Shown here: piece after piece, positions 1-8,269 of the stretch
Position numbering within the stretch: the stretch's first letter is position 1
Layout: every line of letters begins with the position of its first letter
Source of the DNA: VGEM01 sp033764265
Lineage (GTDB): Bacteria; Pseudomonadota; Alphaproteobacteria; Rhodospirillales; Rhodospirillaceae
DNA length: 60,703 nucleotides
NCBI GenBank assembly: GCA_033764265.1
Contig: JANRJB010000389.1
Span: forward strand, 1 to 60,703
Direction: 5' to 3'
Translations under genes and position numbers: made by a program
The notes under the pieces: generated by a model
Told to the model about the DNA's origin: nothing
What the model saw: only the letters and a program-made list of their open reading frames with translations
Databases searched by the model: none

Positions 1-1173
1 TTCGACCATACGGCCGAACAGGCGGGCGAATTCGCCCTCGTGCGGGGTCAGGACCGTCGGCGCGGCGCGCGCCCGCGTCGCCGCCAGCAGGATTTCGGGC
101 TTGGCGGCAAAACTGGTGAGTGCGTCGGCATCGAGCACCACGGCCTTTCGGGTATCCAGGATGCCCAGGGTCCGGGTGCAGGTCACCGGCCCGACGCCGT
201 AACCGGGACCGATCAGCACCGCGTTGCGGCGTGCGTCCGACAGCACCGCTTCGGCCTCCACCGGGGTGTCGCATGGCGCCACGAACGCCCCCGGCGCGTC
301 GGCGGCATAGATCGGCCGCGCCGCGATCGGGACCGCCAGGGTCAGAAGTCCCGCGCCGATCCGCCGCGCGCCGCGCGCCGCCAGCCGCGCCGCGCCGGTC
401 ATGTCGGCGCCGCCGAACACGATAGCGTGCCCCCGCACATATTTATGGGCGTGCCAGGCCGGGACCGGGAACGACCACAGGTCCGGGCCATTGACGAAGG
501 TCTTCGGCGTGATTGCGTCCAGCACGTTGGCGGGAATGCCGATATCGGCCACCACGACCTCGCCGCACAGATCGCGGCCCGGAAACAGATAGTGCCCAGG
601 CTTGGGCCGGAAGAACGTCACCGTCAGGCGGCAGCGCGGCGCAACCCCGCCAGAATCGGTGCGATCGGGGTCGGGCAGGACCAGCCCACTATCGCCGGCC
701 ACGCCGCTCGGCAGGTCCACGGCGACACAATCGAGGGTGCGGGCATTGATGCGCTCGACGGCATCGCGCGCGGCGCCGCTCAAGCCGTGCCGCAACCCGG
801 CGCCGAACAGCGCATCCACCACCAGGGTCGAGTCCCCGATCGCCCAGGCGTCGAGCGGCGCGATCGCGCCGCCGCCCTGCTGCCACCGCGCGGCGTTGAT
901 TGCGGCATCGCCTTTCAAGTCCGCCGGCGCGCCCCACAGCGCAACCCGCACCGGCCAGCCCTCGGACTGCAGCACGCGTGCGATCACGAACCCGTCGCCG
1001 CCGTTGTTGCCCGGGCCGCACAGCACGGCGACGGGCCGGCGCGTCCAGCGCCTCACGATCTCGCGCACCACGGCAACGCCGGCCGCCTCCATCAGGTCGA
1101 GCGACGGCGCGCCCGCCGCTATGGCGGCACGGTCGGCGGCGTACATCTCATCGACCGACAGAATTTCAGGCAT
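1..1173 (-). CDS. nnr: Bifunctional NAD(P)H-hydrate epimerase/dehydratase, 3' end outside window
   Basis: Repairs hydrated NADH/NADPH (NAD(P)HX): an N-terminal YjeF_N domain epimerises R- to S-NADHX and a C-terminal YjeF_C domain dehydrates it with ADP. Reading the minus strand from ATG 1173 gives MPEILSVDEMYAADRAA, then the epimerase nucleotide motif GPGNNGGDGF near residue 50. The C-terminal half carries GARRIGAGLLTLAV and TPHEGEFARLFG, typical of the dehydratase. The frame runs open off the left edge, so the ADP-binding end of the dehydratase is not visible. The next gene is divergent, with about 100 bp between them. Family assignment is firm; only the truncated end is unknown. Confidence 0.93.
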   Translation of the reverse strand, partial: MPEILSVDEMYAADRAAIAAGAPSLDLMEAAGVAVVREIVRRWTRRPVAVLCGPGNNGGDGFVIARVLQSEGWPVRVALWGAPADLKGDAAINAARWQQGGGAIAPLDAWAIGDSTLVVDALFGAGLRHGLSGAARDAVERINARTLDCVAVDLPSGVAGDSGLVLPDPDRTDSGGVAPRCRLTVTFFRPKPGHYLFPGRDLCGEVVVADIGIPANVLDAITPKTFVNGPDLWSFPVPAWHAHKYVRGHAIVFGGADMTGAARLAARGARRIGAGLLTLAVPIAARPIYAADAPGAFVAPCDTPVEAEAVLSDARRNAVLIGPGYGVGPVTCTRTLGILDTRKAVVLDADALTSFAAKPEILLAATRARAAPTVLTPHEGEFARLFGRMVE

Positions 1174-1290
1174 GGTTCCTGGGTTGGCTAGGCGCGCGGC
1201 ACATCGGACTTTATATACGGGTTCGTCCCCCGGCGGCAGGCGCAGGCTGATGCCAATGCCTGAAGCCAATGGATGATCGGAGTAGTCGTC

Positions 1291-2550
1291 GTGCAGGTAG
1301 CGGTTCTGGGCGCGGGAGTGATCGGGGCGACCACGGCCTATGCCCTGGCCGAGGACGGACACCGCGTCACCGTGATCGACCGTCAGCCCGGCGCGGGCCT
1401 GGAGACCAGCTACGCCAACGGCGCGCAGATTTCCGCCTGCAACGTCAAGCCGTGGGCCGGGCCGCAGGCCCCGCTGCAGGCCCTGAGATGGATGCTTGAC
1501 CCCAAGGCCCCGTTGCGCTTCAAGCCGTGGCGGCTGGACCCGCCGTTGTGGCGCTGGGGCTTGCGCTTCCTGGCCAACTGCACCGCCACGCGCGCCGACG
1601 ACAATATGCGCAAGAACCTGCGGGTGGCGTTGTACAGCCGCGCGGTGCTGGGCGCCTGGCGGCAACGCACCAACGTTCAATATGACCAGGTGCTGCGCGG
1701 CATCCTGCACATCTATCGCACCCGCGCCGAGTTCGACCGCGGCCGCGCCGAAACCGACAAGCTGAATGCGCTGGGCCTGGGCCAGCGCATCCTGAGCGCG
1801 GACGAATGCGTCGCCCATGAACCCGCATTGGCGTCGCTGGCCCAGCGCGAACTGGCCGGCGGCGTGCTCAGCCCCGACGACGAAAGCGGCGACGCGTTCC
1901 GCTTCACCGCCGAGATCGCCCGGCTGGCCGCAGACAAGCGCGTGGAGTTCCGGTTCGGCACGACCATAACGGCGTTCGACCTGGCCCGCGGGCGCCTCGC
2001 CGCCGTGCGGACCGACCGGGGACCGATCGAGGCCGACGCTTTCGTGATCGCGCTGGGCAGTTACGCGCCGATGCTGGCGCACGATCTGGGCCTGCGCCTG
2101 CCGATCTATCCGGCCAAGGGCTATTCCATCACCGCGCACGTTCGCGATCCAGCCGCCGCGCCCACCGTCAGCATTCTGGACGAGACGCGCTACATGGTGT
2201 TCTCGCGGCTGGGCGACCGGCTGCGGGTGGCGGGCACCGCCGAATTCACCGGCTGGGACACCCGCATCGACCCGGTGCGTATCGAACCGCTGCTCGACAA
2301 CGCGCGCGAAACGTTCCCCGACGCCTCGGACTACGCCGACCTCGCGCCGTGGTGCGGGCTGAGACCCGCCACGCCGGACTCGGTGCCGATTTTGGGCGCG
2401 AGCCCGATCGAGAACGTGTTCCTGAATACCGGCCACGGCACGCTGGGCTGGACCATGGCGTGCGGCTCGGCCCGCATCATCGCCGACCTGATCGCGGGCC
2501 GCGCGCCCGAGATCGACCTGGCCGGGCTCGGACTCAGCCGGTTCGGCTGA
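1291..2550 (+). CDS. dadA: D-amino acid dehydrogenase (FAD-dependent)
   Basis: Oxidatively deaminates D-amino acids at the inner face of the membrane, passing electrons to the respiratory chain. The N-terminus VLGAGVIGATTAYALAEDG is the FAD/Rossmann dinucleotide motif followed by a conserved Asp (VIDRQ). The C-terminal half has GLRPATPDSVPILG and NTGHGTLGWTMACGSA, both characteristic of DadA. The GTG at 1291 gives MQVAVLGAGVIG, which matches family N-termini; an ATG six codons upstream (1273) is the alternative. No dadX racemase lies nearby, although a racemase-like gene sits 4 kb away. About 420 residues, the usual length. Confidence 0.9.
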   Translation: MQVAVLGAGVIGATTAYALAEDGHRVTVIDRQPGAGLETSYANGAQISACNVKPWAGPQAPLQALRWMLDPKAPLRFKPWRLDPPLWRWGLRFLANCTATRADDNMRKNLRVALYSRAVLGAWRQRTNVQYDQVLRGILHIYRTRAEFDRGRAETDKLNALGLGQRILSADECVAHEPALASLAQRELAGGVLSPDDESGDAFRFTAEIARLAADKRVEFRFGTTITAFDLARGRLAAVRTDRGPIEADAFVIALGSYAPMLAHDLGLRLPIYPAKGYSITAHVRDPAAAPTVSILDETRYMVFSRLGDRLRVAGTAEFTGWDTRIDPVRIEPLLDNARETFPDASDYADLAPWCGLRPATPDSVPILGASPIENVFLNTGHGTLGWTMACGSARIIADLIAGRAPEIDLAGLGLSRFG

Positions 2551-2560
2551 ACCGGCGCGC

Positions 2561-2758
2561 TCAGCGCTTGGTCTTGCGCGCCGGCGGCGGCTTGCCGTAG
2601 CCGCAATCGCATTTCGACGAGGGCTTGGCGCAACGCGCGACCAGGGGCGATCCCTTTTTTTCCGGCTCGCTCGGCTCCCAGCGGAACTCCGCGCCGCATT
2701 TGCCGCAGGTCTGCCGATTGGGCAATTGCGGAGTCAGATCGGTCTGATCCTTGGGCAT
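2561..2758 (-). CDS. Small zinc-ribbon-like protein, function unknown
   Basis: A 65-residue basic protein convergent with dadA, ending 10 bp from its stop. It holds a CGKC pair near residue 19 and further cysteines at C43, C50 and C52 (the last two as CDC), which could bind one zinc ion. The C-terminus is Lys/Arg/Pro rich (GKPPPARKTKR). I do not recognise a named family. The evidence for coding is the spaced cysteines, its position just downstream of the next minus-strand gene, and the lack of any competing frame. It could be a spurious frame. Confidence 0.5.
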   Translation of the reverse strand: MPKDQTDLTPQLPNRQTCGKCGAEFRWEPSEPEKKGSPLVARCAKPSSKCDCGYGKPPPARKTKR

Positions 2759-2792
2759 GACGGCCCCCTTTCCTGCTGCCGGGCGATGGCGG

Positions 2793-3458
2793 CTACTTCA
2801 TGGCGCGTTCGACCAGGTTCGCCTTGCGGCCGAACCCCAGCGCCATGCACTCCACCGCCATCTTGCCTTCGCCGCCCGAGCGCGGCAGTCCCATCACCAC
2901 CGAAGGCGTTTCGGCGTACAGGCGGTAGACGATCTGCGGCAGCCACATGTCGTCCGACAGGCCGGCCGCGCCGGCCGCCTCGTAGGCGGCGCGGCTGGCG
3001 AAGAAGTGCGCCAGGCCGCCGCCCTTGGCCGGCTTGCCGACGATCACCGCCAGCGGAAAGCCGGGATGGTCGAGATACTCCTGCGCGTCGCGGATCGTGA
3101 CGCCGCCTTCGGCGGTGCGCTCGATCGAAATCACCTGCGGCACCGGACCGTCGGCGCCGTATTTCTCGCGCACCGCGGCGGCGACGATCCAGCGCACGTT
3201 GTCGCGCTGGAACGAACGCGCGTCGGGCTCGAGGAAATAGCGCCAGAGATAATCGTAGGCCAGCGAGCGGCGCTGCTCGGCATCGGCGGCGTCGATGCCG
3301 GTCGCCTTGACCGCCGGCCGCATGAAGTTTTCCGCCGCGCGCAGAAAATCTCCGGCCGACAGATAGGTGAAGCCATAGCCGCTGGCCGCGTCAGGCTTGA
3401 CGAAAATGACGTCGGGGTGCGTGCGCGTGGCGGTGCCGGTCGACATGCCTTCAGTCAT
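2793..3458 (-). CDS. Conserved-looking hypothetical protein
   Basis: About 221 residues with no signal peptide or membrane segment. I recognise no catalytic motif. The sequence includes a hydrophobic core stretch FPLAVIVGKPAKGGGLAHFF and an aromatic-rich segment YDYLWRYFLEP, consistent with a folded cytosolic protein. Three in-frame starts are possible (3476, 3458, 3446); 3458 is chosen because GGTGGGG precedes it at usable spacing. It is followed 34 bp downstream by the small zinc-ribbon gene, so the two may be cotranscribed. Function unknown. Confidence 0.6.
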   Translation of the reverse strand: MTEGMSTGTATRTHPDVIFVKPDAASGYGFTYLSAGDFLRAAENFMRPAVKATGIDAADAEQRRSLAYDYLWRYFLEPDARSFQRDNVRWIVAAAVREKYGADGPVPQVISIERTAEGGVTIRDAQEYLDHPGFPLAVIVGKPAKGGGLAHFFASRAAYEAAGAAGLSDDMWLPQIVYRLYAETPSVVMGLPRSGGEGKMAVECMALGFGRKANLVERAMK

Positions 3459-3575
3459 CGCTGCCCCACCATCCACACCGAGGAATCTCTCATCGCTTGC
3501 CTTATTCCCGTGCTGCGCGCGGGTCGACCGTGGCGCCGTTCACCCTGTGTTAGGCCGCCGGGCGCATGCTGGAAT

Positions 3576-3599
3576 GCCGGCCTGGATTTCCAGGCCGGC
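3576..3599. other. Perfect hairpin in the 3459-3769 gap
   Basis: GCCGGCCTGG, four-base loop ATTT, CCAGGCCGGC: a perfect 10-bp inverted repeat in the divergent gap between two hypothetical genes. Neither flank has a T-run, and no gene ends towards it, so it is not a normal terminator. It could be an operator or just a GC-rich palindrome. The rest of this roughly 310-base gap shows nothing I can name; its right end is locally AT-rich around 3708-3760, a plausible promoter area for the gene at 3770. Confidence 0.5.
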
Positions 3600-3769
3600 T
3601 GGTTTCGCCAGGAATTCCGCGCCGAAATCGGGATCCGACCATGGCCGTCCTGTTGTACGCCGCGCCGTCCGAACCCACCGCCAAGAGCCCCTTCGGCGGG
3701 CCGGTGCAACCATTCTATCAACATATTCGTTCGATATTGCATAAAACTACACAACATATGGTGGTGTCG

Positions 3770-4384
3770 ATGAACAGTTTTTCGACCAAGACGGCGGTGA
3801 CGTCGGAGGAAACGATTGCCCAGTTCTTGAGCGACATGCTGACGGTGACTAGGAAAACCTATCCGGTCTGGTCCGAGCGCCTGTACCAGGGCTACGCCGA
3901 ATGCTTCGGCGACCGGCCGGAGCGGGCGAAAGAGACCCTCGACGCGTTGCCGCTGGAAGACCTGTATTTCGCCGGCGTGGTGGCGATGGAAGCGGCGAAA
4001 ATCCGAACCTTCATGGCGCCGGATCAGGCCAGCGAACTCTTGGCCGAACTGGCCACGCAGGTCGATGCGTTCGCCGGCCGACCCGACCGGTTGGTGTCGG
4101 ACCTGGTGTTCTTCATCGTCGGCCGCATCGACCTTGAGACTGGGGTCGAACAGATGCGCATGCCCTACGACCTGGTGGTGAAGCTGCTGCTGCAGAAAAT
4201 CGGCGTCGAGGCCAGCGAGACCACGCGCGAGCTGATGAACGACGTGGTGTTCCGTCACAACCTGGGCGAACCGTTGGCGCGCGGCGTGCCGGCGTGGTGG
4301 AAGGCGTTCGCGGCCAGTTTCATCGTCGGCGCCGGGACCGATGACGCGGCGACGCCGGCGAAAGCGTCAGGCCGCAGAGCCTGA
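3770..4384 (+). CDS. Hypothetical protein, mostly helical
   Basis: About 204 residues beginning MNSFSTKTAVTSEET. Composition suggests an all-helical soluble protein, with alternating hydrophobics such as LLAELATQVDAFAG and DLVVKLLLQKIGVEAS. There is no signal peptide and no motif I recognise. ATG 3758 lies four codons upstream in frame; the later ATG is preferred because the sequence before it (ACAACATATGGTGGTG) reads as leader. Its last 18 bases overlap the 3' end of the convergent transporter gene. Function unknown. Confidence 0.6.
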   Translation: MNSFSTKTAVTSEETIAQFLSDMLTVTRKTYPVWSERLYQGYAECFGDRPERAKETLDALPLEDLYFAGVVAMEAAKIRTFMAPDQASELLAELATQVDAFAGRPDRLVSDLVFFIVGRIDLETGVEQMRMPYDLVVKLLLQKIGVEASETTRELMNDVVFRHNLGEPLARGVPAWWKAFAASFIVGAGTDDAATPAKASGRRA

Positions 4385-5617
4385 CGGCCGGGCGCGCAGG
4401 CCTTTCGGCCCATAGAACGCGACCATCGCCCCGACAATGGCGACGCACATGAACACCGCCAGCGGATAGGGCGTGCCGTTCTGGATGCTGCCGGCGGCCT
4501 GGGCGAACACGGCGGCCAAGCCGAGCTGGATGAACGACAGCAGGCCCGAGGCCGTCCCGGCCAGTTCCGGATACACGCTGACCGCCCCGGCGTTGGAGTT
4601 CGGCAGCGCCATGCCGTTGGCCAGCCCGGTGCCGATCAACGGGATGAACAGGGCGATCGGATTCCACCACCCCGCTGCGACCACGCCCAGCACGCCGAAG
4701 TTCGATGCAAAGCCGATGACGAGGCTGAGGCGGATCATGCGGTCGATGCCCCAGCGCTCGGTCAGGCGGTTGGTGGCGATGTTGCCGCCCAGGTAGCCGA
4801 TCGTCGACAGGATGAAGCACAGGCCATACTCGGTTGCGGTGCGGCCCATGACCGTGAGAACGACATAGGGCGCGGCCGACAGGAACACGTAGAACACCGC
4901 GATCATGAAGGCGCTTTGCAGCGCATAGGCGCGGAAGTCGCCGCTGCGCAGCAAGCGTCCGTAGCCCGCCACCAGGCTGAGCACGCCGGGCAGCGCGATC
5001 GGCGCGCGGTTGGTCTCGGGCAGGCCCACGGCGGTCAGCGCAAGGGTGGCCGCCACGAACACCGCCATGAAGATGAAGTTGCCGTACCAGCCGATCAGGT
5101 CGACCAGCGCGCCGCCGATGATCGGGGCCATCATCGGCGCCAGAACCATAACCGCGATCAGCGAGGCCAGCACCGCGGCGGCCCGCTCTCGGCCGTAGAC
5201 GTCGCGCACGATGGCGCGCGAGATCACCACGCCGGCGGCGCTGCCGAACGCCTGGATGATGCGCCCGCCCACCAGCGCGGCGATGTTCGGCGCGAAGATC
5301 GACATCACGCTGCCGACGAGAAAAATGGCCAGCCCCGCCATCAGCATGGGTTTTCGCCCGTAGCGGTCCGACAGGACGCCCCAGAACAACGTGCCGGCCG
5401 CCACGCACAACAGCGGAATGCTGACGGCCAACTGGACCTCGGCCGCCGTGACGTTGAAATGCCCCTGCACCGACGGCAGCGACGGCAGAAAAATCTGCAC
5501 CGCCAGGCTGCTCGCGCTGATGGTCAGCATCAGGATGAATTTGAGCAGCCGCTCACCGTTCACGGGGGCCCCGCTCGGGCGGGCGCCACCCGCGGCCCGG
5601 TTCGCACCTTCGTTCAT
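4367..5617 (-). CDS. MFS transporter, Bcr/CflA drug-efflux type
   Basis: A 416-residue inner-membrane protein with about 12 hydrophobic segments. The loop between TM2 and TM3 has LSDRYGRKPMLMAG, the MFS motif A. TM4 onwards has GSAAGVVISRAIVRDVYGRERAA and then APMMAPIIGGALVDLIGW, the pattern of the Bcr/CflA drug:H+ antiporter family (bicyclomycin, chloramphenicol). Substrate cannot be read from sequence. It lies 28 bp downstream of the racemase-like gene and the aminotransferase, all on one strand, so the real cargo may be an amino acid derivative. Confidence 0.85.
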   Translation of the reverse strand: MNEGANRAAGGARPSGAPVNGERLLKFILMLTISASSLAVQIFLPSLPSVQGHFNVTAAEVQLAVSIPLLCVAAGTLFWGVLSDRYGRKPMLMAGLAIFLVGSVMSIFAPNIAALVGGRIIQAFGSAAGVVISRAIVRDVYGRERAAAVLASLIAVMVLAPMMAPIIGGALVDLIGWYGNFIFMAVFVAATLALTAVGLPETNRAPIALPGVLSLVAGYGRLLRSGDFRAYALQSAFMIAVFYVFLSAAPYVVLTVMGRTATEYGLCFILSTIGYLGGNIATNRLTERWGIDRMIRLSLVIGFASNFGVLGVVAAGWWNPIALFIPLIGTGLANGMALPNSNAGAVSVYPELAGTASGLLSFIQLGLAAVFAQAAGSIQNGTPYPLAVFMCVAIVGAMVAFYGPKGLRARPSGSAA

Positions 5618-5644
5618 GGACTGATTGATCGCGCGGTCCGACGG

Positions 5645-6472
5645 TTACTCGGCGGCGGTGGCGACCACGCACACCTCGCAATCTTCGGCCTGGGCCGCGA
5701 CGCCCGCGCCCGCCACCAGGTCGCGCGCCAGTGTGAGCCGGTCCGCCGCGGCGCGCGGATAGGCCGCGGCGCTGTGCGACAGCTTCAGCCCGACCAGCGC
5801 CTCGGCGTACTTGTAGCCGGCGGTCATGGCCTCGACCACCGGCACTGCCATGCGCGCGGCGATGCGCGCGCCGATCGGGGCCATGCAGGTGCAGCCGAGC
5901 ACGATGGTGTCGGCGCCGGCGGCGACCGCCTGATCGGCGACGCGCACGATGCGGTCGATCATCGCCTGCTTGCCGGAGCGCATGCCGGCGACCGGGTCGG
6001 TGTCGTCGCCGCGCATCGTCATCTCGTCGTTGGCCAGCACGTTGAACACGCCGATGCACCGTTCGTTCATGCGGCAGCTGCGGATGCGTTCGTCGTAGAT
6101 GAAATTCAGCTTCGTCGGCCAGATGGTGACGATGGCGAAGCGCCGCCCCAGCGTGGTGGCGACGGTCATCGCCGCCTCGCCGGCGCCGACCACCGGGATG
6201 GCCACCGCCGAACGCAGCTCGTCGATGCCGTAGTCGCCGACCGTGTTGATGAACGCCGCCGCGTAACCCTGTTCGGCGGCGCGGATGCCGGTTTCGACGT
6301 AGCCGAGTACGCACAGCCCGCGCTCGTATGGCGTACCGGGAAACACCGACAGCGTGGTCTCGATCAACTCGGGCGCGAAGCCCGCGCCGGCCACGGCGGC
6401 GATTTCCGCCGGCGGCGCCTTCGATCCGGCCGGGGTGAACCCGGTGCCGATCACGGCGATGCGATGGGTCAT
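5645..6472 (-). CDS. Asp/Glu/hydantoin racemase family protein lacking the first catalytic Cys
   Basis: A 275-residue two-lobed racemase fold. The family uses two cysteines, one per lobe, for proton exchange. The second is present in TIVLGCTCMAP (C194). At the first site, where hydantoin and aspartate racemases have an ACxGD-type motif, this protein has NTVGDYGIDELR, with Thr77 in place of Cys. Two-cysteine racemisation is therefore doubtful; it may be a decarboxylase, isomerase or binding protein. It starts 4 bp after the aminotransferase stop, so they form an operon. The family is confident, the reaction is not. Confidence 0.8.
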   Translation of the reverse strand: MTHRIAVIGTGFTPAGSKAPPAEIAAVAGAGFAPELIETTLSVFPGTPYERGLCVLGYVETGIRAAEQGYAAAFINTVGDYGIDELRSAVAIPVVGAGEAAMTVATTLGRRFAIVTIWPTKLNFIYDERIRSCRMNERCIGVFNVLANDEMTMRGDDTDPVAGMRSGKQAMIDRIVRVADQAVAAGADTIVLGCTCMAPIGARIAARMAVPVVEAMTAGYKYAEALVGLKLSHSAAAYPRAAADRLTLARDLVAGAGVAAQAEDCEVCVVATAAE

Positions 6473-6476
6473 GGCG

Positions 6477-7595
6477 TCAGGCCTTCTTCACGTAACCGCT
6501 GAGCGCGTCCAGGAACTTTGGCATGTCCTCGACCCTGCCCATGCTGACGCGCGCCCAGGTGTCGAACGGCGGGAACGGCCGGCCGACGGCGATGTTTTTC
6601 TGGCGCATGGCGGCGATGAACTCGCGCACCGGGCGGCCGGTGTCGAACATCAGGAAGTTGGCCTGACTTTTCGTGTACCTCAGGCCGAGATCGTCCAGCG
6701 CTTTCATGGTCATGGTCAGCGATTCGCGGATCTTGTCGCGGCTGTAGGCCATAAACGCGGTATCCTGGTAGCTCGCGGTGCCGGCGGCCAGCCCCATGCG
6801 GTTGGGCACCGACATGCGGTAGTCGTCCATGCGCTGGATGATGTCGGGCCGGGCAATGGCGAAGCCGAGCCGCAGCCCCGCCATGCCGTGTATTTTCGAG
6901 AAGGTGCGGGCGACAATCACGTTCTTGCCGGCCTTGACCTGATCGACCACCGATTGCTTGGCCGGCTCGTCGACCAGGTCGATGTAGGCTTCGTCGACCA
7001 GCACCATGGCGCGCGGCGACACCGCGCCGAGGAACGACTTGAGCGCCTTGGCCTCGAGCATCGTCGCCGTCGGGTTGTTGGGGTTGCAGACATAGATCAG
7101 ACCAGTGCGATTGGTGATGCGCCCCTCCATGCCGGCTAGATCGTGCTGCATGTCCTTGTCGACCGGCACCCACACCATCACGCCGCCGTTCTGCTGGGCA
7201 TACGACGGCGCCTGTTCGAACGTCGGCGCCGCGGCGATCATTTCCGCGCCGTGCGACCCGTAGATCAGCGCCGCGATGCGCAGAACTTCGGCCGAACCCT
7301 CGGTGATCAAGACGTGTTCGGGCGTGACCCCTTCCCGCTCCGCGATCAGGCCCGCCAACTTGCGCGACTCGCCGCCGGCGTACATCCATCCATTCGCCAG
7401 ATCCGCCATCATCGCCTGCTTGGCGCTGTCCGATGGTCCGTACGGATTTTCGTTGGCGCTCAGACGCAGCAAGCCGGGGGCGGACCGGTCCGGTACGTTG
7501 CCGGCGGCGAGCGCCTGCCGTCGGGCCATCGACAACGCGGTCGCGAGACCACCGGCGGCGCCGACCAGAGATCGCCGGCTGACAGACATGACCAT
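6477..7595 (-). CDS. Tat-exported aminotransferase, histidinol-phosphate aminotransferase-like
   Basis: PLP fold-type I aminotransferase, class I/II, closest in appearance to HisC. The N-terminus has a twin-arginine signal, SVSRRSLVGAAGG, with a hydrophobic stretch and a likely cleavage at RQALAAG. The enzyme part shows LSANENPYGPS, VCNPNNPTA, DEAYIDL and the PLP lysine in FSKIHGMAGLRLG. About 372 residues. ATG 7595 is preceded by AGGAG at good spacing. Export folded through Tat implies PLP is loaded in the cytoplasm and the enzyme works in the periplasm, so a role in histidine synthesis is unlikely. Heads a group with the racemase-like protein and transporter. Confidence 0.87.
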   Translation of the reverse strand: MVMSVSRRSLVGAAGGLATALSMARRQALAAGNVPDRSAPGLLRLSANENPYGPSDSAKQAMMADLANGWMYAGGESRKLAGLIAEREGVTPEHVLITEGSAEVLRIAALIYGSHGAEMIAAAPTFEQAPSYAQQNGGVMVWVPVDKDMQHDLAGMEGRITNRTGLIYVCNPNNPTATMLEAKALKSFLGAVSPRAMVLVDEAYIDLVDEPAKQSVVDQVKAGKNVIVARTFSKIHGMAGLRLGFAIARPDIIQRMDDYRMSVPNRMGLAAGTASYQDTAFMAYSRDKIRESLTMTMKALDDLGLRYTKSQANFLMFDTGRPVREFIAAMRQKNIAVGRPFPPFDTWARVSMGRVEDMPKFLDALSGYVKKA

Positions 7596-7620
7596 GGGAC
7601 GCTCCTGTGATGGATTGGCG

Positions 7621-7693
7621 CTAGTGGTCCGATTCCAACATTCGCATCCCAGTTCAGAACGCAATCTTGCGAATGTTGGAATCAAAGGACCAC
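7621..7693. repeat. REP-like palindrome 1
   Basis: Left arm GTGGTCC plus GATTCCAACATTCGCA (7624-7646), loop of 21 bases, right arm TGCGAATGTTGGAATC, an unpaired AAA, then GGACCAC (to 7693). All 23 paired positions match. The three-base bulge lies on the right arm and gives the element a direction. Preceded by CTA. Its inner arm shares ACATTCGC with the neighbouring element. Confidence 0.85.
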
Positions 7694-7709
7694 GAGCAAA
7701 TACACGATT

Positions 7710-7788
7710 CTAGTGGAGCTTTGGATTTGACATTCGCATCTCGGTCTTGCTGTCGACAGGGTAGCGAATGTCAAATCCGCTCCACTAG
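7710..7788. repeat. REP-like palindrome 2, opposite orientation
   Basis: Left arm CTAGTGGAGC, an unpaired TTT, then GGATTTGACATTCGC (to 7737); right arm GCGAATGTCAAATCC plus GCTCCACTAG (7764-7788). All 25 paired positions match. Here the three-base bulge is on the left arm, so this is the mirror image of the first palindrome. The two together begin CTAGTGG and end CCACTAG, the layout of a bacterial interspersed mosaic element. Confidence 0.85.
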
Positions 7789-7822
7789 CTTGCCAAAGCC
7801 TGTCCGCAGCGACAACCACGCG

Positions 7823-8269
7823 TTAAGCCGCGATCGACAATTCCAGCGGCACGAACCGGGATCTGTCGGCCTCCGCTCGGTAGGCGGACAGCTCGATTTT
7901 GTCTTGGCCGATCGCCGCGATCAGCCAGACGGCGGTGGGGTCGAACGCCATTTCGAGATCGTGAGCCGAAGGTTGGGCCGGCCCGCCGGGATGGGAATGG
8001 TAATGCCCGACGACGGTCGCCGGCCCATCGCGGAAGCGCCGCAGCACGTCGATGTGGGCCTGCGGATCGATGGCGAAGCGGCGGCGCGGTTGATCCGCGA
8101 CGTTGGCCATCGGAACGGCCTCGGTCACGCGCACGACGTCATCGCCCGATCCGATTAGCAGGCCGCAGCACTCCAGCGGGTTCACAGTCAAGGCGGCCTC
8201 CACCACCGCCTTCCGCACCGCGGCGGGCAGAATGACGCGCGCGGGGGCCACCAGGCGCGCAGACATCAT
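7823..8269 (-). CDS. JAMM/Mov34-type metallopeptidase (M67 family)
   Basis: A 148-residue zinc isopeptidase-like protein. It carries the complete JAMM signature: an upstream Glu in NPLECCGLLIG, then HSHPGGPAQPSAHD, which fits HxH-x7-S-x2-D exactly. Family members cut isopeptide bonds or release ubiquitin-like proteins and some act in sulfur-carrier processing; no ubiquitin-like or E1 partner is near, so the substrate is unknown. The ATG at 8269 overlaps the stop of the upstream small membrane gene (ATGA), indicating translational coupling. Confidence 0.85.
   Translation of the reverse strand: MMSARLVAPARVILPAAVRKAVVEAALTVNPLECCGLLIGSGDDVVRVTEAVPMANVADQPRRRFAIDPQAHIDVLRRFRDGPATVVGHYHSHPGGPAQPSAHDLEMAFDPTAVWLIAAIGQDKIELSAYRAEADRSRFVPLELSIAA

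Noticed and set aside
3576..3599. Hairpin as a terminator
   Set aside because: No T-run on either strand and no gene ends toward it.
4916..6502. A 528-residue open frame on the plus strand
   Set aside because: It lies antisense to the transporter and racemase genes, has His/Arg/Gly-rich shadow composition and no fold; high GC makes long antisense frames common.
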